DNA of 22,907 nt from Protostelium mycophagum (Eukaryota; Evosea; Variosea; Protosteliida; Protosteliaceae), in the NCBI GenBank assembly GCA_002081555.1, contig MZNV01001830.1, forward strand, positions 1 through 22,907, written 5' to 3'. Below, piece after piece: positions 10,401 through 20,306 of the stretch (position 1 is the stretch's first letter; each line of letters starts with the position of its first letter). The notes beneath the pieces were generated by a model that made no database searches, was not told where the DNA came from, and worked only from the letters and a program-made list of their open reading frames with translations. The position numbers and the translations under genes are program-made.

Positions 10401-11815
10401 CATCTCATCTCCTTATGCTGAAATCGAACTGAACTTGGGCGAGATGGAGGAGATCGCGCCTTCTTCACAAAAGAAGCAACTTTCAAATTTGCGGCCGATA
10501 TCTATATTTGATATGGAGAACGAGACCCAGAGTGAATCACAAAAATCGTCGCCACGTCGAATGAACTTTAAATCAGCAGAGGGTGTTGCATCAGACACCA
10601 GAACGGAGGTCAAACCTCAACCAACGAGAGCTTCACAAGATTCTATGAATAGTAATGGCGCAGAATTGCAGGCTGCAAAGAAGGAGTCTGCAGGTCTGAA
10701 AAAAGAGCTTGAGGAAGCTAATTCCCAGATCGATTATTTATTAGGAGAAAATGAGAGAATCAGAGGCATGATGGTCGGCATGATACAGGGAGCTCAAAGT
10801 GCTGAGGTGTGGATCGCAATCATGAGGGATCATTATTAATGTTGAAAAGGTGGTGAGAGCAGAACGTCATTCAAAAATCGCTTCGCCCTCAATCTCACTC
10901 AATTCTGTTGCATTCAGCAACCTTTCTCGAGCAGATGACAAGTCTAAAGGACCTCAGTCCCCCCGCCAAATCCTCACCTCGTTATCCCAACCCCAAAACC
11001 CCGGGTCAAACGCAAGCCCTTCTGCAACTGTCGAGGACGTCAAGACCTTCAGCGGGATTTCCCCGGAGATGTCCGCCTCACTAATATCACGAGCAGAGAA
11101 GTTACATGCGGGGAGGTCACAATCCGCATCATCATTTCCGATCCATGCCAGTGACAATTGGGTGACACAACTGAGTGTTTGGGAACGTCTACAAATTCGA
11201 GCACGCATTCTCGCACACAAATTGAGGTCAGTCATCCGACCCAAAGATGTACATCGCTGAGGATCGATTAGGGTCACGGTGGACCATTTGGACTCGCGAC
11301 GCAAGATAGAACTGACTAAAACGATGGAATTGGAGGTTCAGGAGGTTGATTACGAATACGATTCTTATGCCTACATCGGCACGAACCCTTCCATCACAAG
11401 GACCAGGATCGTCACGGCAAATTTGCAACCGCAGGCACCAGCCAGCGTCACAGTCAGCGAGTTTGAGGAGTCTCTGCCCATCTCTTCCGCCTTCCACCAG
11501 AATTCTCTGCTGCCCATGCCGCGTGAGCTCTTTTTCTCTGAACCTTCACCACGAAAAATGATACAGCCCAATGCTCATGTCCATTCGGTCGTGAAGACAA
11601 ACACATTGACCGCCACGACCGCACCACAAACAAGGATTGGAACGGCCATGTTGTCCACAAACCTGAAACAGAAGATGAAATTCCCCATGCCAGACACAGG
11701 CGTAGAGGCACCAAGTGTCAGGCCTGTCTCTGCCGTCAGAATACCAAATAACTTGCAGAAGAAAGAGAGCGGGAGTCCAAGTAGGCCGGGGAGCGCCTCC
11801 CGAAAAAAGTCTTAG
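7457..11815 (+). CDS. Large coiled-coil protein of unknown function
   Basis: Ten exons: 7457-7856, 7955-8242, 8284-8663, 8705-9112, 9241-9376, 9423-9532, 9575-10099, 10183-10806, 10850-11226, 11272-11815; nine in-phase introns (41-128 nt) give 1263 residues. Residues 1-133 form a mostly helical, acidic block with VWEDAVIKEIEYNNQSELAR and CKEVEELWDINYDLGLGNG. Residues about 230-560 are rich in heptad-like helices with E, K, Q (KLQADFELEKEQLQESYEAD; LKERLNQANIAAKKP), interrupted by a WGHFWEYGHYNDDPFY patch near 275. A second helical stretch is near 870-910 (KKELEEANSQIDYLLGENER). The rest, about 640-860 and 915-1263, is serine-, proline- and basic-rich and looks disordered. I cannot name the family; a cytoskeletal, centrosomal or axonemal scaffold is the usual company of such architecture, but nothing here proves it. 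Confidence 0.8.
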
Positions 11816-11857
11816 AACATCAGAAGATGGCGGTCAGCTAACATTACAAAATGTGAT

Positions 11858-12292
11858 CTATTTTTTCTTGAGCTCACGAGCTTCCACTCTGGCAGAGTCT
11901 TGGAGAAGCTGTACGTCGACTTCAGCAGCGGGAAGTTGTACATATCGAACCACTGATCCTCTGATAAAACAGTTCTGAACAGAGATCTGCTATGTATTAT
12001 GATTTTGTAGATTTGATTTGTCGTTTAACCAGAGAAAAAGAAGAAATGAGAGGTGGTCCTTAATAATGTAAATGACGTACCATGTGCGGGTACTTGTCTC
12101 CATCTACGACAGATATGTCCTTCAATTTGATGTTTAAATATTGATCCACAGAATGTAATGTTCCTCTGATACATAAATCGCTCTTGAGCTCCACTATGAT
12201 CTCCTTTCCCACCAAACTCTTGAAAAATGAAAAGAACAGCTGATTTCATATCAGTTTCACACCTAAATCCTACACATATCAAGACAGACCAT
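11858..12292 (-). CDS. LSM2: U6 snRNA-associated Sm-like protein LSm2
   Basis: Minus-strand exons: 12292-12290 (ATG only), 12239-12081, 11986-11858; 96 residues against about 95 in human LSM2. The protein reads MLFFSFFKSLVGKEIIVELK, then HSVDQYLNIKLKDI (Sm1 motif with the D and N that contact RNA), KYPHM, and FIRGSVVRYVQLP (Sm2 motif, IRG), followed by a short charged tail. It is one ring subunit of the LSm2-8 heteroheptamer that binds the U6 snRNA 3' uridines in the nucleus and of LSm1-7 in cytoplasmic mRNA decay. The first coding exon is a single codon: the frame before CTG TTC begins at an acceptor (AATCAG), and ATG|GTCTGT at 12292 is the nearest in-phase start, giving a 50-nt intron. That start is the one inferred part. 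Tail-to-tail with the coiled-coil gene, 42 bp apart. Confidence 0.93.
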
Positions 12293-12477
12293 TTCGTGTG
12301 ATTTCTATGAGTCCGTAACCTTCGAAACCCTAGATGAAAATGATCGTATCTGATATGGGATGAGTTGATAGATCTACAACGACAACTTGAGAGTATTTAT
12401 TTTGGAATTTGTTCGGAATTGTCCTTCAGTGAAGTTGCGTCCATCACCGATTCATATCACTCGAAAGACACTCAAAC
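12293..12477. promoter_or_regulatory. Divergent promoter of LSM2 and the zinc-finger gene
   Basis: 185 bp between start codons. It includes TCTACAAC (12373-12380), the reverse complement of the GTTGTAGA word that recurs in introns of this window. No TATA box is evident. Confidence 0.4.
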
Positions 12478-12747
12478 ATGCCCCAATCAAAGAAGGATGT
12501 CCGTAAACAGAAGCAGAAGGCAAATGCTGAAGCTGGAATTGTTTACAGTAAGAAGGAGGCAGAACGTTTTGCTAAGTGCCAGCGCTGCAAGGTAGGGATA
12601 CATTATCGAATCACAAATCATTTCATCTGAGACGATCAGCTGGACTTCCGCACCACAAAGCGAAATGTTGAATTGTTATCTCATGCAACAGCCAAACATA
12701 CAGATGCCACTTTCGAGGAGTGCTTCCCTGGGGAGGAACACGAGTAA
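12478..12747 (+). CDS. Small C2H2 zinc-finger protein, ZNF706/At2g23090-like
   Basis: Two exons, 12478-12591 and 12640-12747, joined by a 48-nt phase-0 intron, give 73 residues. A lysine- and glutamine-rich N-terminus (KKDVRKQKQKANAEAG) is followed by a single C2H2 finger: C34, C37, H53 and H58 in CQRCKLDF ... SHATAKH. It ends FEECFPGEEHE. The basic leader, CxxC, H-x4-H and the closing ..CFP.. match the small eukaryotic proteins related to human ZNF706 and plant At2g23090. The molecular role of this group is poorly defined; nuclear or nucleic-acid binding is suggested by composition only. Two AATAAA hexamers (12870-12875 and 12882-12887) lie 122-140 bp downstream and could end its transcript. 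Confidence 0.87.
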
Positions 12748-12962
12748 AATATAAACGATCATTCTTGAGAAGCAGTCGACGTCCGAGCATGACATTCGTT
12801 TGGCTTTCTCTCCTGCTCTATAAAATGATAATGTATATCCTTTCTGGTCTTTTTATAAACGAACCATTCAATAAACATTGCAATAAAGAAGGTTATAAAT
12901 GTATAAAATACCTCCATTTGCTCGTTATTTATAATGTCTTCCAGAGCTGTATCGAAATGTGA
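12748..12962. terminator. 3' intergenic region with two polyadenylation hexamers
   Basis: AT-rich spacer between the zinc-finger stop and the RNASEK stop on the other strand. AATAAA occurs on the plus strand at 12870-12875 and 12882-12887, so it probably serves the zinc-finger gene. Nothing else seen. Confidence 0.4.
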
Positions 12963-13393
12963 TTATTGTTGGTCCTCAAAGCTAAATGCCTCTCTCTTCT
13001 TGTTTGTGAGTCGCAGTTGCAGATATCTCGCACCACAGACGACAACAAAGGCGAGATACACAGCGGCAGCAATGGCCGAGGAGACGGCGGCAAAATGAGG
13101 GTCGAAATCGGGTGTGTCAGCCTTTGCGGCGTGGTACATCTTGTCGTACTCAAAGTGATAGAGGATAGCCATCACTCCCTGATCTAGTTAGATATCAAAT
13201 CTATTTCTTTAAACGAGATCTTTGGGTAAAATTGTCAGGTGAGTTATGCAGCCAAGGGAAGAAGTTTGAGGGTCTCACCAACATTATGGCACCCCAAATG
13301 GAGAAGATCGTGCAGCATACCGAGCCTGTAAATACCTTGAGCACATCTCCACCGCTATATTCTATACTCACAGAAAGGTCCGGGAAAAGCCAT
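12963..13393 (-). CDS. RNASEK: Ribonuclease kappa, small two-pass membrane protein
   Basis: Minus-strand exons 13393-13372, 13325-13279 and 13178-12963, introns of 46 and 100 nt, in phase; 94 residues (the animal protein is about 98). The first exon is only 22 nt and is followed by a clear GTGAGT donor. The protein begins MAFPGPFCSVCCTIFSIWGA, matching the CG-x-VLSAWGVIMLIMLGIFF block of RNASEK, then a first membrane helix IMLGVMAILYHF, a lumenal loop (DTPDFDPHFA) and a second helix AIAAAVYLAFVVVCG, ending in a basic cytosolic tail QLRLTNKKREAF. In animals this protein associates with the V-ATPase and is needed for endocytic acidification; an endoribonuclease activity was also described. It shares a 357-bp divergent region with MFSD5. 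Confidence 0.88.
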
Positions 13394-13750
13394 TGCTATC
13401 GATTCAAAGATGATGCGGATGACCCCTTCGCTTGTGCGTTGAAAATGGGTTTTTGTTTCCGCGCGAAATCTGCCATTGTTTTGGATTCACGAACATAAAA
13501 AGAAAATCTGAAATTTTCTCGTTGTAGTGGGACAACTACGCGATTTTGGAAAATAAAATCCTCAGGCTTTTAGTGGTTGAGGACTTCTGCAGGCACAGGG
13601 ATTTAGAAGTTTCTTTCTACTTATCATCAAAACAGTAATATGTTGAACTTTTACGTTGGTGTAAAAGTTTGATTTTTGGCGTTTTGTGACGTTTATTCGC
13701 GATCTGTATGAGATCATCACACGATTCGACCATCACAATTTAACGTTCAG
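13394..13750. promoter_or_regulatory. Divergent promoter region of RNASEK and MFSD5
   Basis: 357 bp between starts. It holds TTTCCGCGCGAAA (13457-13469), an E2F-site-like near-palindrome 64 bp upstream of the RNASEK start, and a GTTGTAGTGGGACAACTAC partial inverted repeat near 13524-13542. A TGACGTTT half-site is at about 13686. None of these is proven functional. Confidence 0.4.
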
Positions 13751-15838
13751 ATGTTGGTGACACCAGAAGCACAACCAGAAACAGAGACAAAGTCTTTATT
13801 GTCTTTTTATGTCTTATTATTCGTGGTGCTGGCAGTGATCTGCGCGGCAATGAAAAGCACACAAGGAAAGAATCAACAAACCTTGAGAGATTCACAATTC
13901 AGACTCTTTCAAAACAATTTTTTGGCCGTGTATCTTTTGGCCATGGGTGAGCTCTTTTTTCACGACATGAGATCCATCAGCACGATCCCTCTATTGACAT
14001 CATTATGAAGGGTCAGATTGGTTGCAAGGTCCATATGTATACATACTCTATTCATCTTATGAATTTTCAAAATCAGACATCAGTCAACTCTTCATCGCTG
14101 GGTTTCTCTCTGGGGCCGTTTTTGGCACAGTCGTGGGCACCCTTGCCGACAAATAGTGAGTCTTTTCAACATTCAAAATTCGAATTTCCCGCCAAAACCT
14201 CAACGGCACAGCGGCAGGAAGAAGATGACCGTTTTATTTGGCATATGTTACTCTCTCTCTTGCATGACTAAGTATGTCAACAATTTCTCTGTGCTCATGA
14301 TGGGCCGAATTTTAGGCGGCATTTCAACATCCCTTCTCTTTTCTGTCCTAGAATCATGGATGGTAGCGCAGCATAACGCGGTAAGATAACGTGATGTTAA
14401 TGCGAAGGATTGATCGTTGTAGAGGGGCTTTTCCCCGGTACTGTTGATGAATACGTTTTCGAGGACTTCCTTTTACAACGCGATTGTTGCTATTGGGGGT
14501 GGGATTTTAGACTTTTTCCCGCCAAAATCGAATTGATCGTGTACAGCCGGGCTTGTCGCCTCCACACTCGCAGAATATTTTGGATACGCCGCTCCTTTCG
14601 GTTTCTCCATCATTTTGTTATTGCTCATGGTCAGTTGTAGATGCAATTGTAGATGCAAAATTCTGATTATTTCAGATGTATATTGTGGTGACCACGTGGT
14701 CGGAGAATTACGGAAACTCCGAAGTGAAATTTCTGGATACTTTCGACGAAACTTGGGCCGCTGTACGGAAAGGTGAGAACATCTGTTCTACAGAGTTGTA
14801 GATGGAGCAATTCTTAAAAATATTTGTTGAGACTTCAGTGAACTTAGCGTGTTGCCGTGGCAACACAAACAAATAATTCCACCCAAAATCTCATGGACTT
14901 TCAGACGTAAAGATACCACTGTTATGCCTGATACAGTCTTTCTTTGAGGCTGCGATGTACACCTTTGTATTCATGTGGTCCCCCACCCTCACGTACGTAA
15001 ACCCCGATCTCATCTACAATCACCATTGATTGTGATCAGCCAAGACCCCACAGTGGGGGAAAAGGGTGTGCCTTTTGGTCTGGTTTTTGCGTGTTTCATG
15101 GTCGCCGTCATGATAGGGTCGACAATTTTTACGGTTGCGATGGAGATGTACAGTTTGAGACCAGAAAGTATCGCGATGTACATGCTCAGTTTGGCCGCGT
15201 TTAGCCTCAGTATACCCATATTAACTGAGGTGAGGATTTTACACAGTTGTAGAAACCTTTTCCGGAAAATTTCTAATATCGTGATGACGTCATCACAGGA
15301 TGTGTACATCAATTCTTTCGCATTCATGATATTTGAAGTCTGCTGCGGAATTTACTGGCCTTGCTTTGGTACCATCAGGAGCAAAATTATTCCAGAAAGA
15401 TGCAGGTCCGGCGTGATGAACTTGGCGAGGTTGCCACTCAACTTGTTCGTTGTCATCGTGCTCTCATCGGTCAGTCTTTGTTTTTGATGAGATTTTGTCA
15501 ACGGATTCAGATGTGGTGGACTTTATGTCTGTAACCGCATGAAATTATTATTATTTGCGGCGAAGTCGTAAAAATCGAACTCTGCTGTTGTTTTTGTACA
15601 TGTTTTTGTACTCTGTAACTTTTTGGGTGGACCGCAGGCAGAATGAATGCTCGAGATTTCTTCGTGCAATACAAACTCACCATTTCAGGTGGGACACCAG
15701 AGTCACTCCACCTCATACATCATCTGCACCGTCTGTCTTCTGACAGCTCTATATCTACAACGATATTTAGTTTCTCTTCCCCCAACCACAACGGATGAGA
15801 TCCCAATTCACCAAGATGAGGAAAGATACACACATTGA
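13751..15838 (+). CDS. MFSD5: MFSD5-type molybdate-anion transporter (major facilitator superfamily)
   Basis: Ten exons: 13751-13946, 14011-14155, 14212-14380, 14423-14498, 14547-14629, 14676-14772, 14905-14992, 15040-15229, 15299-15469, 15689-15838; nine in-phase introns, 454 residues (human 450). The order of conserved blocks follows MFSD5: DWLQGPYVYILY, the MFS motif A GTLADKYGRKK (108-118), YSLSCMTKYVNNFSVLMMGR, LGGISTSLLFSVLESW, WSENYG, IQSFFEAAMYTFVFMWSPTL, and RSKIIPERCRSGVMN in place of RRKVIPETEQAGVLN. About twelve membrane helices are expected. The algal and human homologues import molybdate at the plasma membrane for molybdenum cofactor. The final junction (15470-15688 as one intron) is the least certain: an extra small exon could be hidden there. 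Intron 8 holds a 16-bp TGACGTCA palindrome and introns 2 and 4 hold TTTCCCGCCAAAA words. Confidence 0.92.
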
Positions 15839-16286
15839 TTAGTGGAGACATGAAGGAAATGTGAAACTCTGAGACAAAGAACGTGTGTTTTAATATAGAC
15901 ATGAACATCTCAATTCCATCAATGAAAGATTTTGTCATCAAGGATCAGATGTTCATCATAATTACAAACATTGAACCTGAAGATTAAAAAAATGAATGAT
16001 TAAAACAATCGAGCTCCAAAGAGTAAGTGTGGATTTACTTAACATTTAGATGGCTCCAAGGTCTTCACATTTGCGCGGCAGGGGAACACGTTATGGTACC
16101 GTCGTTCGTTTCTGTGTGAACAAAATGCCTTGTGAATAAATCGATGAAGTGCATAAACAGGTTGTGGTGGTGGCTTGGTTGGTCTTTTTTCCCAAACATA
16201 AGATAATGTTAATACAACATAATTTATTCGTAATTATTTATGAAAAACAGCTCCGGGTTGCTCTTAACGTACTGGACCTACAAATA
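15839..16286. other. Intergenic region without a supported gene
   Basis: AT-rich spacer between the ends of MFSD5 and the beta-trefoil gene. A 29-codon plus-strand frame beginning ATGGCTCCAAGG at about 16051 is open (arginine-rich, HLRGRGTRYG) but too short to support. The 3' untranslated regions of both convergent genes probably fall here. Confidence 0.4.
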
Positions 16287-16766
16287 TCAGAACCTCATGC
16301 TCAGCGAGAGCACACTGACCATTTCACCAAATGGAGAGACGTATGGACCATTTCCCGCCTGTGTCTTTAAGGCGAACCTTCCTCTGACTTCTTCGAGGAC
16401 GAACTTATTGTCTGGACCCCTTCTGGCGTCACTATAGACCATGTCACTCATGAAGCCTATCCACTTCTTTTTGTTGGGTTCCTCTAGAAAGTAGGTGCCA
16501 TCTTGGCACCGCTCGAGCCTGATTTGTGATCTTTTAGACTTTTTCTTCTTCATGTAGAAGCCTCGAGATTCTTCATAGGCGAGATAGTGGCCATCTTCAG
16601 AGATGAAGCACTTCTTGCCGTGGTGTTGGACTGATGGATCTTCTGTAATTGCCTTGTCACTTTGAAGAGAGAATGTCTGGTAAGCGTTGTGGACTGGCTG
16701 TACATGAGTGGTTATATCAGGAGGACTTATAGGGTGTAAGGAAGGTGCCATGTTTGTGCCCGTCAC
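16287..16766 (-). CDS. Fascin-like beta-trefoil protein (tentative)
   Basis: Intronless 159-residue frame. Two starts are possible, Met1 (MTGTNMAPSL) or Met6. After a 45-residue proline- and histidine-containing leader, repeated short beta-strand patterns appear: KKCFISEDGHYLAYEESRGF, then IRLERCQDGTYFLEEPNKKK, then DNKFVLEEVRGRFALKTQAG followed by NGPYVSPFGEM. The G-x-YLA/G-R-FALKT-x-x-G-x-YVS pattern is that of fascin and related actin-crosslinking beta-trefoils, with about one trefoil's length. Human fascin has four such units, so this is a single-domain relative at best. Binding to actin or to another ligand cannot be told. A basic KKKKSKRS loop at about 75-82 is notable. Other beta-trefoil families (FRG1-like, ricin-like) remain possible. 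Confidence 0.6.
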   Translation of the reverse strand: MTGTNMAPSLHPISPPDITTHVQPVHNAYQTFSLQSDKAITEDPSVQHHGKKCFISEDGHYLAYEESRGFYMKKKKSKRSQIRLERCQDGTYFLEEPNKKKWIGFMSDMVYSDARRGPDNKFVLEEVRGRFALKTQAGNGPYVSPFGEMVSVLSLSMRF

Positions 16767-17454
16767 TGAATGTCTTCAGAAATGCAATCCTTAGATTATC
16801 AAACCGATTTCAGGTCGAAGCACTACTGTCTGATAGTTTCCATTCGAGACATTGTAGGAGTCTGTAGAGAGGTCTTCTTTCACGCGGTTGTAGCCCATGT
16901 TTTGTGTTTGGAATGGCCTCGTATTTCCGACTCGTTGCGAAATTTCATGCAGTGTTACGCAGACATTTTTGACGCTGACAGCTCAAGGTTTGCTGTGAGC
17001 TCGAGCTTCACACTCCTCAGATTACACCTCTTCTATGTTTAAGAGAAGCTCTCTAACAAAATTGATTGTCTTGAAAACCCAGGAACGTTGTTCTGCTCTT
17101 TTGTTCCGTGCATCTGGACAGAACGCCAGTCTTCTGTTGTCTTTACAACCGCTCAGAGTTGTTCCCATTTGAAATAAAAAGTAAAAACAAAATCAGGCTC
17201 TTGTTTCTCAGCCTCGTCACAATCATTCACAGTTTGTCTTCCTGATTTCGACGTCTACTGTTGCTTTAACTCATGTGAGATGAGACCATTCTTCGCTTCA
17301 TGCAATCCGTAAGTCTTTGCTTGTCAAATGAACACGTATTTAAATGCAGTCTTGAAGTGGCTGAGTGTGCTGCTGAAAGTTATCTCTGCGAAAAGTCGCG
17401 GATTAAAAAAAATCGAGAAGTCCAACTCTAAAAATAACACTTTATCAAAACTCC
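16767..17454. other. Unexplained 688-bp gap between two minus-strand genes
   Basis: No gene is firmly supported. A plus-strand frame of 90 codons runs 16770-17042, starting 3 bp from the beta-trefoil ATG on the other strand; its peptide (cysteine- and valine-rich, FFHAVVAHVLCLEWPRI) resembles nothing I know. It could be leader of the beta-trefoil gene read in reverse. A plus-strand AATAAA-like run is near 17174. No tRNA or other RNA gene is visible. Confidence 0.35.
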
Positions 17455-20306
17455 TCAATACGTCATCGTTCCGTTCAACAGCTCGATCAATTGGTCCGTG
17501 AAGGCGGACCCCAGGTCCGTGGCGGAGCACTCCAGCAGCTCGTTTATGTCCAGGTTGAGATCGAGATCTAAATTTGGAGCACTGTTGAGGAGCTCGTCAG
17601 CTTGGTCGTTGATATAAGAGTAATCCAGGACCAAGTCCTCGTAATCTCTCCTGTCTTTTTCCTGGGATTTCATCAGAATTTCGGGAATTTCGGTATGACG
17701 TCATACCAATAGATCTGGAGGGAGATCCACGTCTCCGTCTTCTCTTGGAGATTCTGAGATGTCTTTGGGGACTTTCTCCTCGACCATGATCTTTTTGGTT
17801 GACATCTTTGGAGATGACGATTGTTGGAGCCTGAGGTTCTCTTTTGATGTCGACATTCTTTTCGAATAGATTTGTGGGCTGGAAACGCTATCGTCTGCAT
17901 CGACGAGCCTGTCTACGTTTCAGAGATCATCTTTGAATTACAAATTTTTAATTGGAAAATAATAATAATTACCTGTTTGATATGTCACTTTGCAGCTGTC
18001 TTTCCACCTGTAAAATTCAGTCTCATTCCAATAAAACTCGCCCACCTCCTCTGAGGTCTTCCCCTCGTATACGTATTTCTGTTCTAAGAACACAGTCCTG
18101 TCAAGCAGAAATCTGTACTTTTTTTCGTTGCGCGTGAGCGACTGGCTGAGTTCGTTATTTTCGTGGGCCAACTGCCTCACTTTATCTTCTAGCCGTTCCA
18201 CCTGCTCATTTCAAAATTTGAATCTGAAAAAAGGCGGGAAACTCACCACCAGTTTATCGAAATTTTCTTGAAAAACGGAGACGCGGTTGCCAGGGATTTC
18301 AACATCTTTGTACTTCATCAATTCGCGACTCAAGTCCAACACCTGCCATAAATGTCAACATGACATTCTACAACGTGCCATACCTGTTTACGTAATTTGA
18401 TGAGCTCGAGTTTGACAGGGTCCACGTTCATTATGGGTTTGTTCTTGATTTGCCTTGCTCTGTCGGCATACTTCAGTGTCTATAACCAGTCAGAACTTTC
18501 AAAAAAAATTGAATGTCTACAATACTTTCACATTTCATTCCATAAAAAATAAAATTTTACGATTTTATTTCCATAAAAATAATTTTAAATTGAATTATTT
18601 TCAAATTGTTGCGAAAATCTCTTACATTGAGAGTCTCCTCGAGATTTGTATCGCTAGGGGAACAACAAGCGATCATCAAGGTTCTTGAATTCCCGCCTAA
18701 ACTGTCTTGTAATATTCTCGTCAATTTCGAGTCACGGTAAGGAACGTGCCCTTTGCGCTTATTCGTGCTGCCAAGAGCAGATATGACGTTTCCGAGAGCT
18801 AAAAGACCTCCGTTGATAGAAATTCCTGAGAAAATTCATTTTCTCGTTGTAGACGGATGATGCATAAGAACTTGGAAAATTTCTCTGTGAAAATTGGCAG
18901 AAATTTTGTGGAAAATACCTTCTTTCATTCTGGCACCCTCTGCTTTTGTCCTTGAGAGCCTCTCACTACCAGCTAAATCCACAAAATTAAATCTAGACGT
19001 AACAACATTTGCCTCATCTGTCAAAAGCGTCAGTATGACATGTGCCAAAGTGATGAACACATGTCAAAAACGTCACCGTTCTTGTCAGCGCGTTGTAAAA
19101 TTACGGTAAAAACCGCGTGAGATCTGCTGGACTCTGTGTTCATCAGTGTAGAGCCCGTCGTTCTGCTAAGAGAGCCACGGATTAATGTTTCCTCCCTGTA
19201 ATTTTTTGGCTCGTTGTAGAATATTAACATTACAAATATAATTATTATAAAATCTTCTGAAATTCTAGTGGTGCTGTTGGTGCACTTACGTGAAAAACAA
19301 AAATTTTATTTTGACAAAAATAATTGAATTTAATTCTGATTGTTATACCCACATTTCTGCGGCACTTCGCACTTCTACTTCTTTCAAATTGTTGACGAAG
19401 ACACCGAGATTATCCTCTCTGATCGTTAAGGGTTTATCTGTCTGCGGATTCAACATGTCTCGAATTTCCTCGTTGTAGAGCTCCAAAAATGAGACGAAGG
19501 TTCTGTGGTTCTGTGAAGGATCCAAGCGGTCGAATAACTACCTCCAAATTAATTTTTCACGTTAACAACCGTAAATAATGGGGTAATAGCGAAGATTTCT
19601 TTGGCTGATTTTTTTATAATTAATTTACAAATTTAAAAAATAAATTTTACATCGTTGTAGATGAGAAAAATAGGTACTCACCGTGCGTATTATTCGTGGA
19701 ATAATTCCAAGGTGTTCTTCGGACACTTGCTTGCTCCCGTTGGTGCCCATTGTATACGTCTTTCCAGCACCTTTTTTGGTTAAAATCTTCTGACGGCGTT
19801 GAAGGCATCAAATCAGAAACCATCTGATCAACATTTTTATGCTGTCTTCGGCACTTCGTGTGAGACATATATTTCTTTTTCAATTTATTGTGCCACCAGA
19901 TCCATCATCGATCCCAAAATATACAAACGTACCTGTCTGTCCATATGCTAATATAGTCGAGTTATAACCTTTCAGAAGATCAGATCCATGAATGAAGCTA
20001 AAAATGAGCGATCGATGTGCTTACCTTCTAAACAGGTGTCTAATAAAGGAATAACACACTTTTCATACACTGTATCTTGTGAAATCTCCGCTGGAAAGAC
20101 AAAATCGTAGGTAAAGGCTCGATTATTTCCAATCACCACACGGCTCTCGTCTAAATCGAATCTACCGAGGATATCACAACCATATTACGAGATAATCAGT
20201 CAAAGAATCACCTCAGGCAGGGGGTTGCCTTCTCATTTTTTTCCTTCTCTGACAGAGGCCGGACTTTTACAGCCACTTGTACTGGAATAAGTTCGCCCTT
20301 AGACAT
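17455..20306 (-). CDS. Kinesin-4 family motor protein, short form
   Basis: Fourteen minus-strand exons: 20306-20212, 20161-20025, 19968-19933, 19770-19682, 19537-19353, 19195-19077, 19017-18919, 18825-18626, 18479-18384, 18342-18247, 18201-18046, 18007-17973, 17908-17707, 17661-17455; thirteen introns (38-162 nt) in phase, 583 residues. Motor domain about 6-340: VAVKVRPL, P-loop GQTGAGKT (87-94), switch I NTESSRSH (200-207), switch II DLAGSE (234-239), then [33 protein letters not shown] and [18 protein letters not shown]. These blocks are the signature of the KIF4/KIF21/KIF27 (kinesin-4) family, plus-end motors that suppress microtubule growth. A coiled coil spans about 340-447. The last 135 residues are serine-rich then acidic ([14 protein letters not shown]). 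The usual kinesin-4 protein is about twice as long; here the tail lacks the cysteine-rich region. The start overlaps the end of an upstream frame. Confidence 0.92.

Noticed and set aside
15555-15688. Possible extra MFSD5 exon before the last exon (for example around TGGACCGCAGGCAG)
   Set aside because: No in-phase donor-acceptor pair joins it to both neighbours. A single intron 15470-15688 keeps phase with good signals.
18688-18700. ATTCCCGCC word in the kinesin region
   Set aside because: It encodes the conserved GGNS of the motor domain in exon 8, so coding constraint explains it and it was not counted among the intronic E2F-like words.
19472-19479. GTTGTAGA in kinesin exon 5
   Set aside because: On the coding strand it reads as part of the conserved ELYNEE sequence, so it was not counted as an intronic word.
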